Shown here piece by piece: positions 44,006 to 52,826 of a DNA stretch of 64,000 nt (positions within the stretch are counted from its first letter, which is position 1; the number at the start of each line of letters is the position of its first letter). The stretch is from CAKRJP01 sp963658085 (GTDB taxonomy: Bacteria; Bacillota; Clostridia; Lachnospirales; Lachnospiraceae), in NCBI GenBank assembly GCA_963658085.1, contig CAVKOU010000001.1, forward strand, positions 109,833-173,832, given 5' to 3'. Under the pieces are notes generated by a model. That model made no database searches. It was not told the DNA's origin and saw nothing but the letters and a program-made list of their open reading frames with translations. The position numbers and the translations under genes are program-made.

Positions 44006-44024
44006 TCCTAGTAATATACTTGGA
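44006..44024. promoter_or_regulatory. Imperfect palindrome in the iscR leader
   Basis: TCCTAGTAATATACTTGGA has inverted halves TCCTAGTA and TATACTTGGA (one mismatch per half). It lies about 10-25 bp downstream of the predicted start of transcription and could be an IscR/Rrf2 operator. Confidence 0.45.
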
Positions 44025-44038
44025 TATCACCTTCATGT

Positions 44039-44067
44039 AGCATATCACTGTCATAATGGACTGTCAA
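44039..44067 (-). promoter_or_regulatory. iscR operon promoter
   Basis: TTGACA (44062-44067), 17-bp spacer, TATGCT (44039-44044) on the minus strand. Confidence 0.78.
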
Positions 44068-44155
44068 GTAAACGTTCATATTTTTCAATTGAGTTCATAT
44101 TTTTTAATTGAGTAAACGTTCCTTTTTTTAGCTGAATAATCGTTCCTTTTTTATT
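44067..44155. repeat. Four degenerate 19-25-bp repeats upstream of the iscR promoter
   Basis: Units begin AGTAAACGTTC (twice), AGTTC (shortened) and AATAATCGTTC, each followed by a T-rich stretch. On the minus strand these are A-rich tracts directly upstream of the -35. Confidence 0.6.
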
Positions 44156-44183
44156 AAGCAACTTCTGTAGGATATACAGGCAA

Positions 44184-44213
44184 CAAAAAAGCCCTAGCAA
44201 AAAAGCTAAGGCT
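44184..44213 (-). terminator. Terminator of the GGDEF gene
   Basis: AGCCTTAGC/GCTAGGGCT stem with a T6 loop and a TTTTTT tract on the minus strand, 9 bp after the stop at 44223. Confidence 0.85.
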
Positions 44214-44222
44214 AAATTTTAA

Positions 44223-45383
44223 TTATTTAGAATCCTTTTCCGGATTTTTTTCCTGATGATTTTTGTGATACTCCCGTTTTATTTTATACATTTCCTCATC
44301 CATATGTTTTAGGAAACTCTCTTCATCATCTTCCTTCGTATACTCAGCATATCCGGCAGAAACTGACAGGCAAAATTTTTCTGCCTTGCTTTCATTAAAT
44401 CTAGCCAAGGCACGGTGAAGATTCACGATAGCGTCTTTTGCATTCTCTTCACTTGCATCAAGGAGGAGAATGATAAATTCATCTCCTGCATAGCGCATGA
44501 CTATACCTTTTTCCGGCAATATTCTGGTGAGAATCGTTCCCATGACAAAAATCGCCCGGTCTCCTGTAGAGTGTCCAAAGTTGTCATTAATCTTTTTAAA
44601 ATCATTCACATCCAGCATGATTCCATATAGTTGTTTTCTTTTTACATTATTATATTTTTTCAGAATTCGGTCTAGATATCTCCGGTTGTATAATCCCGAC
44701 AGATCATCCACTAAAATATTCTCTGAATAATTCTGCATCTGCACAAAAGTAAGAGCAATCGCTACCGATAGCCATGCAGTAGTAATCCCATAACGGAACA
44801 TTTGGATCAAAACCCCTGCGATACAAGGTCCCACAAAATACATAACCGGAAAGAATGTCAGATTTATTCCTTCCTTTCCCGAACGAAATACCACAAAGAT
44901 ACTGTAGCCAAAGTAGAACATAAGAGAAAAATATCCCACAAGCACAAGGCTTCCTCTTTGATATACATTGTATGTGGTAATATGAAATAGCACATCTGTA
45001 TCGAAAAGATTCACAATGATCAGTACGAGCTCGATCAGCCAGGGAATCGCAAGATAATTAGCTCTGCGAAAAGCTCTTTTGTAATTCTTATAAATATAAA
45101 GCTCCACATAGATGCACCACATAAAACCAATACTTACAGTAATAAAAAAGCACAGGCTATTGGTAGCATAGTTTAAAACGATTCCTGCGGCAAATTCTTG
45201 TCCATCGACCAAAAAAGACACTGTCTCTATAGCTGCTCCGAGTAAGGTAAAGAGTGCCATATTATCATAAAACTTATCTTCTACCCGAAGACTCTCTCGA
45301 TTCTTTCTTCGACAATCTAAAAGAAACAACATCATCAGAATGGCAACTCCATTGGCAATGATAATCTCTTCCATTATTTTCAT
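44223..45383 (-). CDS. Membrane-bound diguanylate cyclase (GGDEF)
   Basis: 386 residues. About seven or eight hydrophobic segments (residues 5-210) form a membrane sensory module of unrecognised type. A GGDEF domain follows: DDLSGLYNRRYLDRIL opening, MLDVNDFKKINDNFGHSTGD, and an active site that reads AGDEF with Ala in the first position, which is tolerated in some active enzymes. An RxxD inhibitory site is not visible. A charged helix ends the protein. The ligand is unknown. Confidence 0.93.
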   Translation of the reverse strand: MKIMEEIIIANGVAILMMLFLLDCRRKNRESLRVEDKFYDNMALFTLLGAAIETVSFLVDGQEFAAGIVLNYATNSLCFFITVSIGFMWCIYVELYIYKNYKRAFRRANYLAIPWLIELVLIIVNLFDTDVLFHITTYNVYQRGSLVLVGYFSLMFYFGYSIFVVFRSGKEGINLTFFPVMYFVGPCIAGVLIQMFRYGITTAWLSVAIALTFVQMQNYSENILVDDLSGLYNRRYLDRILKKYNNVKRKQLYGIMLDVNDFKKINDNFGHSTGDRAIFVMGTILTRILPEKGIVMRYAGDEFIILLLDASEENAKDAIVNLHRALARFNESKAEKFCLSVSAGYAEYTKEDDEESFLKHMDEEMYKIKREYHKNHQEKNPEKDSK

Positions 45384-45540
45384 AATCTCAAATCTTTCCT
45401 TCCATATTCCTAGGTATCATCTTTTGATTATTTAGAAAAATTTTATTTAATTATAGTAAAAATAGCAGAAGCACGCAATTAATTCTCTGCCAAATTCACC
45501 AATTTTAACATAAAATTAACAATTTCATCTAAGCAGTATC

Positions 45541-45579
45541 TCCCTTATTACTGTTTATATTTAACACAGTAATAAGGGA
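45541..45579. repeat. 14-bp-arm perfect palindrome upstream of the GGDEF gene
   Basis: TCCCTTATTACTGT (45541-45554) and ACAGTAATAAGGGA (45566-45579) with an 11-nt AT-rich spacer. It has no T-tract on either side and lies in a gene-free stretch of 290 bp. Confidence 0.75.
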
Positions 45580-45594
45580 AAGCAATCTGCACAA

Positions 45595-45635
45595 GAAAAA
45601 ACCTCGAATTTTTCTACTTCTCAAATTCAAGGTTT
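45595..45635 (-). terminator. Terminator after the small Cys-rich gene
   Basis: AAACCTTGAATTT/AAATTCGAGGTTT stem and a TTTTTTC tract on the minus strand, downstream of the 57-residue gene. Confidence 0.8.
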
Positions 45636-45673
45636 CTTATCAGGCTCTTATATTCATTCCGGTCGTTCCCAAA

Positions 45674-45847
45674 TCACATTTGATGCCTTACAATGGCATA
45701 CTCATCATCATGACTGTAATAGGGGCAATCCTTATAGGAACTGGTTATGAATCGATATAATTCATCCTCATCAAGATCCATGGAGCAGGTATAGCACTCA
45801 TAATCTTCATCATATTCATAATTGGAACAGGATTCGCAACTGCTCAT
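45674..45847 (-). CDS. Small Cys-rich acidic protein (57 residues)
   Basis: Short gene with a strong SD (GAGGAAGG) and an ATG at 45847. Residues 4, 7, 18, 21 and 41 are Cys, in two CxxC pairs plus one, suggesting a small zinc-binding fold; the middle is rich in Asp and Glu and the end is IVRHQM. I recall proteins of this kind from Lachnospiraceae (possibly DUF6472) but cannot name a function. It is 16 bp downstream of the GntR gene and likely shares its transcript; a terminator follows. Confidence 0.82.
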   Translation of the reverse strand: MSSCESCSNYEYDEDYECYTCSMDLDEDELYRFITSSYKDCPYYSHDDEYAIVRHQM

Positions 45848-45863
45848 AACCTTCCTCTACTTT

Positions 45864-46523
45864 CTATTCTTCGTACTCTAAATGCAGATTGTCCATCGCC
45901 TTTAAAATATGCTCATGAGCTAATTTTTCTGCCAGGTCTCCGTCCTTAGCCTTGATGGCTTCTAAAATCTCTCTGTGTTCTTCGATGGATTTCTCTGCTC
46001 TGGTCTTGGCCTCCACGGAGGTGGTTCTTGAGACCTGCACATATTTATGAAAATCCGACAACACATGCTCTAGAATTCTGCTGTTGCTGGCTTCATATAA
46101 AATGCCATGGAACTTGCTGTCAAGTTCTGCAACCTGCTCTGCCTGAGCTCCGGTCTTCTTCTGCAAATGAAACTCTGACAGGAGAATGATCTCCTCTAGC
46201 TCTTCAATCTGCTCTTCTGTAATATTCTCTGTTGCCCATCTAGCGCACATTCCTTCAAGATGTGAACGGATCATATAAATATCCCGCACATCCTTGTTGG
46301 TAATACCTGTGACATAGGCTCCTTTATTGGGAATAATGGTTACTAATCCCTCAAGTTCCAACTGTCTAAGAGCCTCTCGCACCGGGGTACGACTTACTCC
46401 TAATTTCTCACCAATGGAAATCTCCTTAAGTTCATCGTGCTCTTTGTAGGCTCCTCTTAAAATATCTTCTCTAATCTTCTGAAAAACCCGACCTCGTAAT
46501 GACCGGTCTTTGTAATCATCCAT
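45864..46523 (-). CDS. GntR-family regulator with FCD effector domain
   Basis: 219 residues. Winged helix SLRGRVFQKIREDILRGAY then LGVSRTPVREALRQLELEG and the FCD domain with ESIEEHREI and HILKAMDNL. ATG 46523 has GGGGGA upstream; an in-frame Met at 46550 lacks an SD. FCD regulators sense acids such as fatty or sugar acids; its target may be the threonine dehydratase that shares orientation, which is a guess. Confidence 0.9.
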   Translation of the reverse strand: MDDYKDRSLRGRVFQKIREDILRGAYKEHDELKEISIGEKLGVSRTPVREALRQLELEGLVTIIPNKGAYVTGITNKDVRDIYMIRSHLEGMCARWATENITEEQIEELEEIILLSEFHLQKKTGAQAEQVAELDSKFHGILYEASNSRILEHVLSDFHKYVQVSRTTSVEAKTRAEKSIEEHREILEAIKAKDGDLAEKLAHEHILKAMDNLHLEYEE

Positions 46524-46673
46524 TTCTAAATTTCCCCCAAATAGTTTCATACTATTTAAATTTCTATCACTTTTTGTCTATGTATTATTGTATACATCCC
46601 CATATTTATTGTCAACCCTGCCTTAAAACTAAAGCAAAATTTCAAACAATGTTCTGAGAAAAATTCGACGCAT

Positions 46674-46704
46674 AAAAGGAAGCAAGATATGCTCTCTTGC
46701 TTCC
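46674..46704 (-). terminator. ilvA terminator
   Basis: GGAAGCAAG/CTTGCTTCC stem with a 9-nt loop and TTTTATG, 28 bp after the stop. Confidence 0.82.
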
Positions 46705-46731
46705 TCTCACAACTTTATGAAAATTAAAATT

Positions 46732-47961
46732 TTAGTAAAGCTTTGCTCCGATCTCTCTTGGACGGAATCCCTGATCCTCTAAGGCCTGCAGAATCTCGCT
46801 CTTGTGCTCTGTTCCGAATGCCTCCATGGTAATTCGAAGTTCCACAGCCGCATTACGATTAGTGCTTACAAACTGGTTATGCTCCAGCTTAATGACATTT
46901 CCCTTTGCATCTGCAATGGTTGATGCAACACGAACCAACTCTCCCGGCTTATCCGGAAGAAGTACGGATACTGAGAAAATACGATCTCTTTGGATCAATC
47001 CATGTTGTACAATGGAAGACATTGTGATTACGTCCATATTTCCACCACTGAGGATTGATACTGCTTTCTTGCCCTTTAAATCCAGCTGACGAAGAGCAGC
47101 TACTGTAAGAAGTCCGGAATTTTCTACTACCATCTTGTGACTTTCTACCATATCTAGGAAAGCTCCGATGAGTTCATCATCTTCCACCAAAAGAACCTCG
47201 TCGATATTTTCCTTGGCATATGGGAAAATCTTTTCTCCTACTTTCTTAACCGCGGTACCATCTGCAATCGTATTGGCACTTTCTAATTCTATCGGAGATC
47301 CCTGTGCAAGAGCAGCTGTCATGCTGGCAGCAGTTGCAGGCTCTACACCGATGACTTTGATCTTAGGATTCAACATTTTTGCTAAGGTTGCAACTCCTGT
47401 GATCAGTCCGCCGCCACCTACCGGAACCAGAATATAATCTACCGTAGGAAGTTCCTGGATGATCTCCATCGCAATACTTCCCTGTCCTGCAGCAATATCA
47501 AGATCATCAAAGGCATGTACAAAAGTATATCCTTCTTTTTCTGCCAACTCTTTTGCATAAGCAAATGAATCATCATAGACATCTCCGTAAAGGATTACTT
47601 CTGCTCCGTAACTTTTTGTCCGATTCACCTTTATAAGAGGTGTAACTGATGGCATAACGATAGTAGCCTTACAACCAAATTTCTGAGCTGCATAGGCAAC
47701 GCCCTGGGCATGGTTTCCTGCGGATGCAGCTACCAAACCTCTGCTTCTTTCTTCCTCGGACATGGTACTAATCTTATAATAAGCGCCACGAACCTTATAG
47801 GCTCCTGTATATTGCATATTCTCAGGCTTCAGGTAAACCTTTCCACCTGTCTGTTGACTAAAATACTCACTGTAAATTAACTTCGTGGGATTCGTAACCT
47901 TCTTTACGATCTCACTGGCTTCTTCAAATTTTTCAATGGTGAGCTGATTTGCTTCTCCCAT
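46732..47961 (-). CDS. ilvA: Threonine ammonia-lyase with C-terminal ACT domain
   Basis: PLP enzyme making 2-oxobutyrate from threonine. PLP-Lys56 is in AYKVRGAYYKI; the tetraglycine loop is VGGGGLITGV; SGGNMDV follows. The C-terminal ACT domain (about 330-409) has DKPGELVRVAS. Its form, around 409 residues with one ACT, resembles TdcB/IlvA-2 catabolic types; ilvN-ilvC elsewhere in the window make a biosynthetic role also possible. The start could also be GTG 47970. Confidence 0.92.
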   Translation of the reverse strand: MGEANQLTIEKFEEASEIVKKVTNPTKLIYSEYFSQQTGGKVYLKPENMQYTGAYKVRGAYYKISTMSEEERSRGLVAASAGNHAQGVAYAAQKFGCKATIVMPSVTPLIKVNRTKSYGAEVILYGDVYDDSFAYAKELAEKEGYTFVHAFDDLDIAAGQGSIAMEIIQELPTVDYILVPVGGGGLITGVATLAKMLNPKIKVIGVEPATAASMTAALAQGSPIELESANTIADGTAVKKVGEKIFPYAKENIDEVLLVEDDELIGAFLDMVESHKMVVENSGLLTVAALRQLDLKGKKAVSILSGGNMDVITMSSIVQHGLIQRDRIFSVSVLLPDKPGELVRVASTIADAKGNVIKLEHNQFVSTNRNAAVELRITMEAFGTEHKSEILQALEDQGFRPREIGAKLY

Positions 47962-48043
47962 TTTCCTCACCTACCCTTTCTTACATATGTCATCGGGTTC
48001 TATAATACACCAATTCAACCAATTTGTGTTGTTTTTCTTAAAG

Positions 48044-49231
48044 TTATTCTTCATCCCAGTCTTCGTCAAAGTCTTCGAAGTCATCCTCGTCCCATTCTAC
48101 TTCTTCGAAATCAGCCTCATCAAAGTCTTCTTCGTCAATATCTTCTTCATCCAAATATGTTTCCTCTGAATCTGACATCTCAGAATCTTCCCGGGCAAAC
48201 TCGGCAGTCTCTTCCTCCTGAGTAAATTTTGTTTTTTCATCCGAAGTTACTTCCTCGTCGGCATCGGGTCTTTTAACATTTTCGCAGATTTCTTCGTCAT
48301 CCTGCTCTCTTGCAAACAATGCATTTACAAATGTATCTGCATCAAATTTTTGCAGGTCGTCTATGGTCTCTCCAACACCGATATATTTTACCGGAATTCC
48401 AAGCTCTGACTGAATAGCCACGGCAATTCCACCCTTGGCAGTTCCATCCATCTTTGTCAGGACAATTCCTGTAATATCTGCTACATCATTAAAGTCTTTC
48501 GCCTGCTGCAGGGCATTCTGACCAGTAGTAGCATCCAGTACCACTAATGTTTCTCTGAAAGCATCCGGGAATTCTCTGTCAATAATTCGATTCATTTTTC
48601 GCAGTTCTTCCATTAGATTCTTCTTATTATGAAGTCGTCCTGCCGTATCACATAAAAGCACATCTGCATGTCTGGCTTTTGCGGCCTGCACTGCATCATA
48701 GACGACAGAAGCAGGATCGGATCCTTCCTGACTGCTTATAATGTCTACCTGCGCTCTATTAGCCCACTCCTTTAGCTGCTCTCCTGCAGCCGCCCGGAAG
48801 GTATCTGCTGCTGCCATAATAACTTTCTTATTCTGAGCCTTCAGCTTTCCTGCAAGCTTTCCGATGGTAGTGGTTTTTCCTACTCCGTTAACACCAATCA
48901 CCATGACCACAGAGGTTTGGTTCTCAAATTCGTAGGCCGTCTCTCCAACATTCATTTGTTCTTTAATGCTGTCGATCAAAATCTGACGACAATCCATAGG
49001 ATCCTTAATATGACGTTCTTTTACTTTATCCTTAAGATCATCCAAAATATTATAAGTAGCATTAACTCCCAGATCTCCCATGATCAGGGTTTCTTCTAAC
49101 TCCTCGTAAAAATCATCGTCAATTCGAGAGAAGCTATGAAAAATACTATCCATACCACTTACGAAGTTATCTCTGGTCTTACTGAGTCCAGAAACCAGTC
49201 GTTTAAAAAAACCAACTTTTTCTTCCGCCAT
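48044..49231 (-). CDS. ftsY: Signal recognition particle receptor FtsY, with an acidic C-terminal tail
   Basis: GTPase that docks SRP-ribosomes on the membrane. The N-terminus is short (MAEEKVGFFKRLVSGLSKTR) and the NG domain carries GVNGVGKTT (113-121), DTFRAAAGEQL, DTAGR and TKMDGTAKGG. After about residue 305 comes a tail of about 90 residues almost all Asp/Glu with some Phe/Tyr/Trp. The usual acidic domain of FtsY is at the N-terminus. 395 residues, 27 bp after smc. Confidence 0.96.
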   Translation of the reverse strand: MAEEKVGFFKRLVSGLSKTRDNFVSGMDSIFHSFSRIDDDFYEELEETLIMGDLGVNATYNILDDLKDKVKERHIKDPMDCRQILIDSIKEQMNVGETAYEFENQTSVVMVIGVNGVGKTTTIGKLAGKLKAQNKKVIMAAADTFRAAAGEQLKEWANRAQVDIISSQEGSDPASVVYDAVQAAKARHADVLLCDTAGRLHNKKNLMEELRKMNRIIDREFPDAFRETLVVLDATTGQNALQQAKDFNDVADITGIVLTKMDGTAKGGIAVAIQSELGIPVKYIGVGETIDDLQKFDADTFVNALFAREQDDEEICENVKRPDADEEVTSDEKTKFTQEEETAEFAREDSEMSDSEETYLDEEDIDEEDFDEADFEEVEWDEDDFEDFDEDWDEE

Positions 49232-49258
49232 AATCTCTTCCTTTCTCTATCTCTAACA

Positions 49259-52200
49259 CTATTTTGTCAGTTCATTTTCCAGCAAACTTACGGAAACAAG
49301 GGTCGATACCCCCTTCTCCTGCATGGTGATACCATAGAGTCTGTCTGCCGCATTCATGGTACCACGTCTGTGGGTAATTACAATAAACTGCGTGCTCTTG
49401 GTTAACTTATGTAAATATCCCGCAAATCGATCTACGTTACTATCATCCAGTGCTGCCTCAATCTCGTCCAAAAGACAGAACGGAGATGGCTTCAGATTCT
49501 GAATCGCAAACAACAGGGAAATGGCCGTAAGAGCCTTTTCTCCACCGGATAATTGCATCATATTTTGTAACTTCTTTCCCGGTGGCTGAGCAATAATCTT
49601 AATTCCCGCCTCCAGAACATCCTCATCATCCATAAGTTCCAGAGTTCCTTTTCCTCCACCGAAAAGTTCTTTAAATACGATATCGAATTCTTTTGCAATT
49701 TTTGCAAACTGTTCTTTAAACTGCTTGCGCATGGCATTATCAAGCTCTTCAATAATCTTCTCCAGAGTAGCCTCAGCCTCCACCAGATCATCGTGCTGTC
49801 CCTTTAGAAACTCATAGCGCTCGGAAACCTCTTTGTACTCTTCAATAGCATTGACATTGACATTTCCTAATGACTTAATGCCACTTTTTAGTTCCTGCAC
49901 ACGCTTTCTCATCTGAGCCAGATCTGTAAGATTCTCATCTCTTAATTCTCTGGCCATATTATAGGTAAGTTCATACTCTTCCCACATGTAATTAATCTGT
50001 TTGTCAGAAGCAGCTTCCAGCCCTTCCCTCTGACTTTCCAGACGATATACTTCCTTATCAAGAGATGTCATGTGCTTGGACAGATCTTCTCGCTTATTCA
50101 GAACCTCTTTGTTCTTTTGATTCATCTCTTCCCTCTTGGTCTTAAGAGCCTGAATCTCTTCTTCGATCTCTTTAAATAGATCCGCAGAGTCTGCAATGGT
50201 AAGCTTTAACTTCTCGATTTGCTTTTCCTTTTCTTCGATTTCTCCTTTGGCACTTCCCTTACCAATCTCCATCTCTTTTAATTCTGCGGCATATTTTTCA
50301 TTCTCTTCCCGAATACGTGTGGTATTCTCCTGGGCAAAGGTATAGTTTTGTTCTAAGGAAGCTAATTCCAAATGTAGATTTTCAGTCTTTGAAGATTCCT
50401 TGACTTCTTCTTCCTTATAGCCTTCCAAAGCCGACTGAATACTTTCAATCTCCTGATTTAAAGTCTGCTCTAAATTCTCAGAGGTATCCAGTTCCACATT
50501 GATGGATTCCTGATTATCAGAAATCTCCGTGATCTGGGCATCTAATTTCTCCAGCTCTTTTCTGGAATCCTCAGAGACTGCCTTCGCCTGATTTACTCCT
50601 GCATTAGCCTGATCAAAATTCATCTTGGCGGTATTTTGCAGGACATAAGCCTTCTGGAGTCTGGAATTAATACCTTCCATCTTCTCATAATGTGAGGCTC
50701 TCTTCTTCCGGATTCCATTCGTCTCCCTCTCTAAGGTTTCCATTTGTTCTTTTAAATTCTTTACTTTTCCTTCTAATTCCTCGATCTCACGTCTACGGCT
50801 TAAAAGATTGCTGGAATTTTTAAAGGCACCACCGGTCATGGATCCACCGGGGTTAATTAATTCTCCCTCTAAGGTTACGATTCTAAGGGACTGATTATAT
50901 TTCTTTGCAATAGCAGTTCCTCTGTCAATATGCTCTACCACCAGGGTTCTTCCCAACAGAAATTCCGCCAGCCCTTTATACTGACTCTCCACATTCACCA
51001 GAGTATCTGCAGAACCTACAACTCCTGGTTCCCTTAGAGCCTCTTCTCTTGCAATCTTTCCTCCGGAACGAATATTCGTAAGAGGCAAGAAGGTGGCACG
51101 ACCAAATTTATTTTTCTTTAAATAATTGATCATGCGCTTAGCCGTATCTTCATCGGAGGTAACAATATTCTGAATACTGCCTCCTAAGGCCGTCTCAATG
51201 GCAACCTCATATTCTTTTGGCACCTTAATGATATCCGCCACAACTCCAAGAATTCCCTTTTCGTTGTCCTTTCTGTCCATAACACGCTTGATGCTATTTC
51301 CATATCCATCATACCGCTCGGTAATATTTCTAAGAGATTCTAGTCTCGAAGCATCCCTGTGATAGGAGGTCTGGCTTCTTTTGTATTCTTCCGTCTTTCC
51401 TGCCAGTTCTTTTTGCAGCTTCAAAACCTCTGCATCCAAGTTCTGATTCTCGGCAGAAAGAGACCGAATCTCATCGGAAATCTTCTGAAGCTCATCCCTG
51501 TATTCTAAAGCTTTCTCCTTCTTTGCAGCTGCCACACTCTCCTGTTCGATGATCTGGGAGTGGATTCTTGCCTTGGAAGTTTGAATCTGCTCTAACATCG
51601 TATCAAACTTTTGAATCTCGGCTTTAGTAGACGCACGGTGATTTAAAAGTTCCATGATCTGATTCTGCTTTTCGCTAATGCTATTAGAAATCTCTGAAAT
51701 CTTGATCTGCAGATCCTCTAGATTTTTTTTCGCTTCATCTTCTTCCTGATGCTTTTTATCAATCTGATCCTGCAAAGTTTTCTGCTTTGTGGTCAATTCC
51801 TGCAGCTGCTTTTCTCTGGTTTCCATCTCTCTCTGGATGCTTTTGGCCCGCTGATCGTAGTGTTCATCATTCATTCTGGCGCTGTTAATCTGCTCTTTTA
51901 ACAGCTCAATCTGGCTTTCTAACTGCTGTTTTAACAGGTTGGTCTTATTCATCTGACTTTTGGATTCTTCGATTTCTCCGTCAATCTCCTCCAACTGCTC
52001 TTCCACAGCATCGTAATCCTCTTTCATGGAATCGTACTTTTCGTTGGTCTCTTCCAATTCTGTCCGGGCATTTTCAAGCTTCTCATCCACCTGTTTTTGC
52101 TGCTCCTTAATACGGTCCGTCTCCAGCAAAAACATATTAATGTCGTAGGATTTCAGCTCTTCTCTTAATTTCAAATATTCTCTGGCTACCTGAGATTGTC

Positions 52201-52819
52201 TCTCCAAGGGGCCTACTCGTTTTTCAAGCTCATCCAGAATATCGTTGACACGAAGGAGATTCTGCTTTTCTTCTTCCAATTTTTTTACAGAAAGATTCTT
52301 TCTGCGCTTAAATTTAACGATTCCTGCAGCCTCCTCAAAAAGCTCTCTTCTCTCCTCCGGCTTACCACTGAGGATCTTATCAATCTGTCCCTGACCGATA
52401 ATAGAATAGCCTTCCTTACCGATACCTGTATCATAAAAAAGCTCATTGATATCTTTAAGACGACAATTACTTCCGTTAATGAGATACTCACTCTCTCCCG
52501 AGCGATAAAGCTTTCTGGTAACGGTAACTTCTTCAAAATCAATAGCCAGCTGATGATCGGAATTATCCAGGGTAATTGCCACCGAAGCATAACTTAAGGG
52601 CTTACGATTCTCTGTTCCCGAAAAGATAACATCCTGCATACTGCCGCTTCGAAGCTGCTTGACCTTCTGTTCTCCCAAAACCCAGCGGACTGCGTCTGCA
52701 ACATTACTCTTTCCACTTCCATTTGGTCCTACAATTCCGGTAATTCCATTGTGAAATTCAAATTTGATTCGATTGGCAAATGATTTAAAGCCCTGAACTT
52801 CAATACTTTTAAGATACAT
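49259..52819 (-). CDS. smc: Chromosome segregation protein SMC
   Basis: 1186 residues, standard length. Walker A GPNGSGKSN (31-39), coiled coil, hinge near 510-650, second coiled coil, then LSGGEKALTAIS, LLDEIEAALDDSN and the Walker B/D-loop. It follows rnc by 7 bp, as in B. subtilis rnc-smc-ftsY. Confidence 0.98.
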   Translation of the reverse strand: MYLKSIEVQGFKSFANRIKFEFHNGITGIVGPNGSGKSNVADAVRWVLGEQKVKQLRSGSMQDVIFSGTENRKPLSYASVAITLDNSDHQLAIDFEEVTVTRKLYRSGESEYLINGSNCRLKDINELFYDTGIGKEGYSIIGQGQIDKILSGKPEERRELFEEAAGIVKFKRRKNLSVKKLEEEKQNLLRVNDILDELEKRVGPLERQSQVAREYLKLREELKSYDINMFLLETDRIKEQQKQVDEKLENARTELEETNEKYDSMKEDYDAVEEQLEEIDGEIEESKSQMNKTNLLKQQLESQIELLKEQINSARMNDEHYDQRAKSIQREMETREKQLQELTTKQKTLQDQIDKKHQEEDEAKKNLEDLQIKISEISNSISEKQNQIMELLNHRASTKAEIQKFDTMLEQIQTSKARIHSQIIEQESVAAAKKEKALEYRDELQKISDEIRSLSAENQNLDAEVLKLQKELAGKTEEYKRSQTSYHRDASRLESLRNITERYDGYGNSIKRVMDRKDNEKGILGVVADIIKVPKEYEVAIETALGGSIQNIVTSDEDTAKRMINYLKKNKFGRATFLPLTNIRSGGKIAREEALREPGVVGSADTLVNVESQYKGLAEFLLGRTLVVEHIDRGTAIAKKYNQSLRIVTLEGELINPGGSMTGGAFKNSSNLLSRRREIEELEGKVKNLKEQMETLERETNGIRKKRASHYEKMEGINSRLQKAYVLQNTAKMNFDQANAGVNQAKAVSEDSRKELEKLDAQITEISDNQESINVELDTSENLEQTLNQEIESIQSALEGYKEEEVKESSKTENLHLELASLEQNYTFAQENTTRIREENEKYAAELKEMEIGKGSAKGEIEEKEKQIEKLKLTIADSADLFKEIEEEIQALKTKREEMNQKNKEVLNKREDLSKHMTSLDKEVYRLESQREGLEAASDKQINYMWEEYELTYNMARELRDENLTDLAQMRKRVQELKSGIKSLGNVNVNAIEEYKEVSERYEFLKGQHDDLVEAEATLEKIIEELDNAMRKQFKEQFAKIAKEFDIVFKELFGGGKGTLELMDDEDVLEAGIKIIAQPPGKKLQNMMQLSGGEKALTAISLLFAIQNLKPSPFCLLDEIEAALDDSNVDRFAGYLHKLTKSTQFIVITHRRGTMNAADRLYGITMQEKGVSTLVSVSLLENELTK

Positions 52820-52826
52820 TCTTCAC

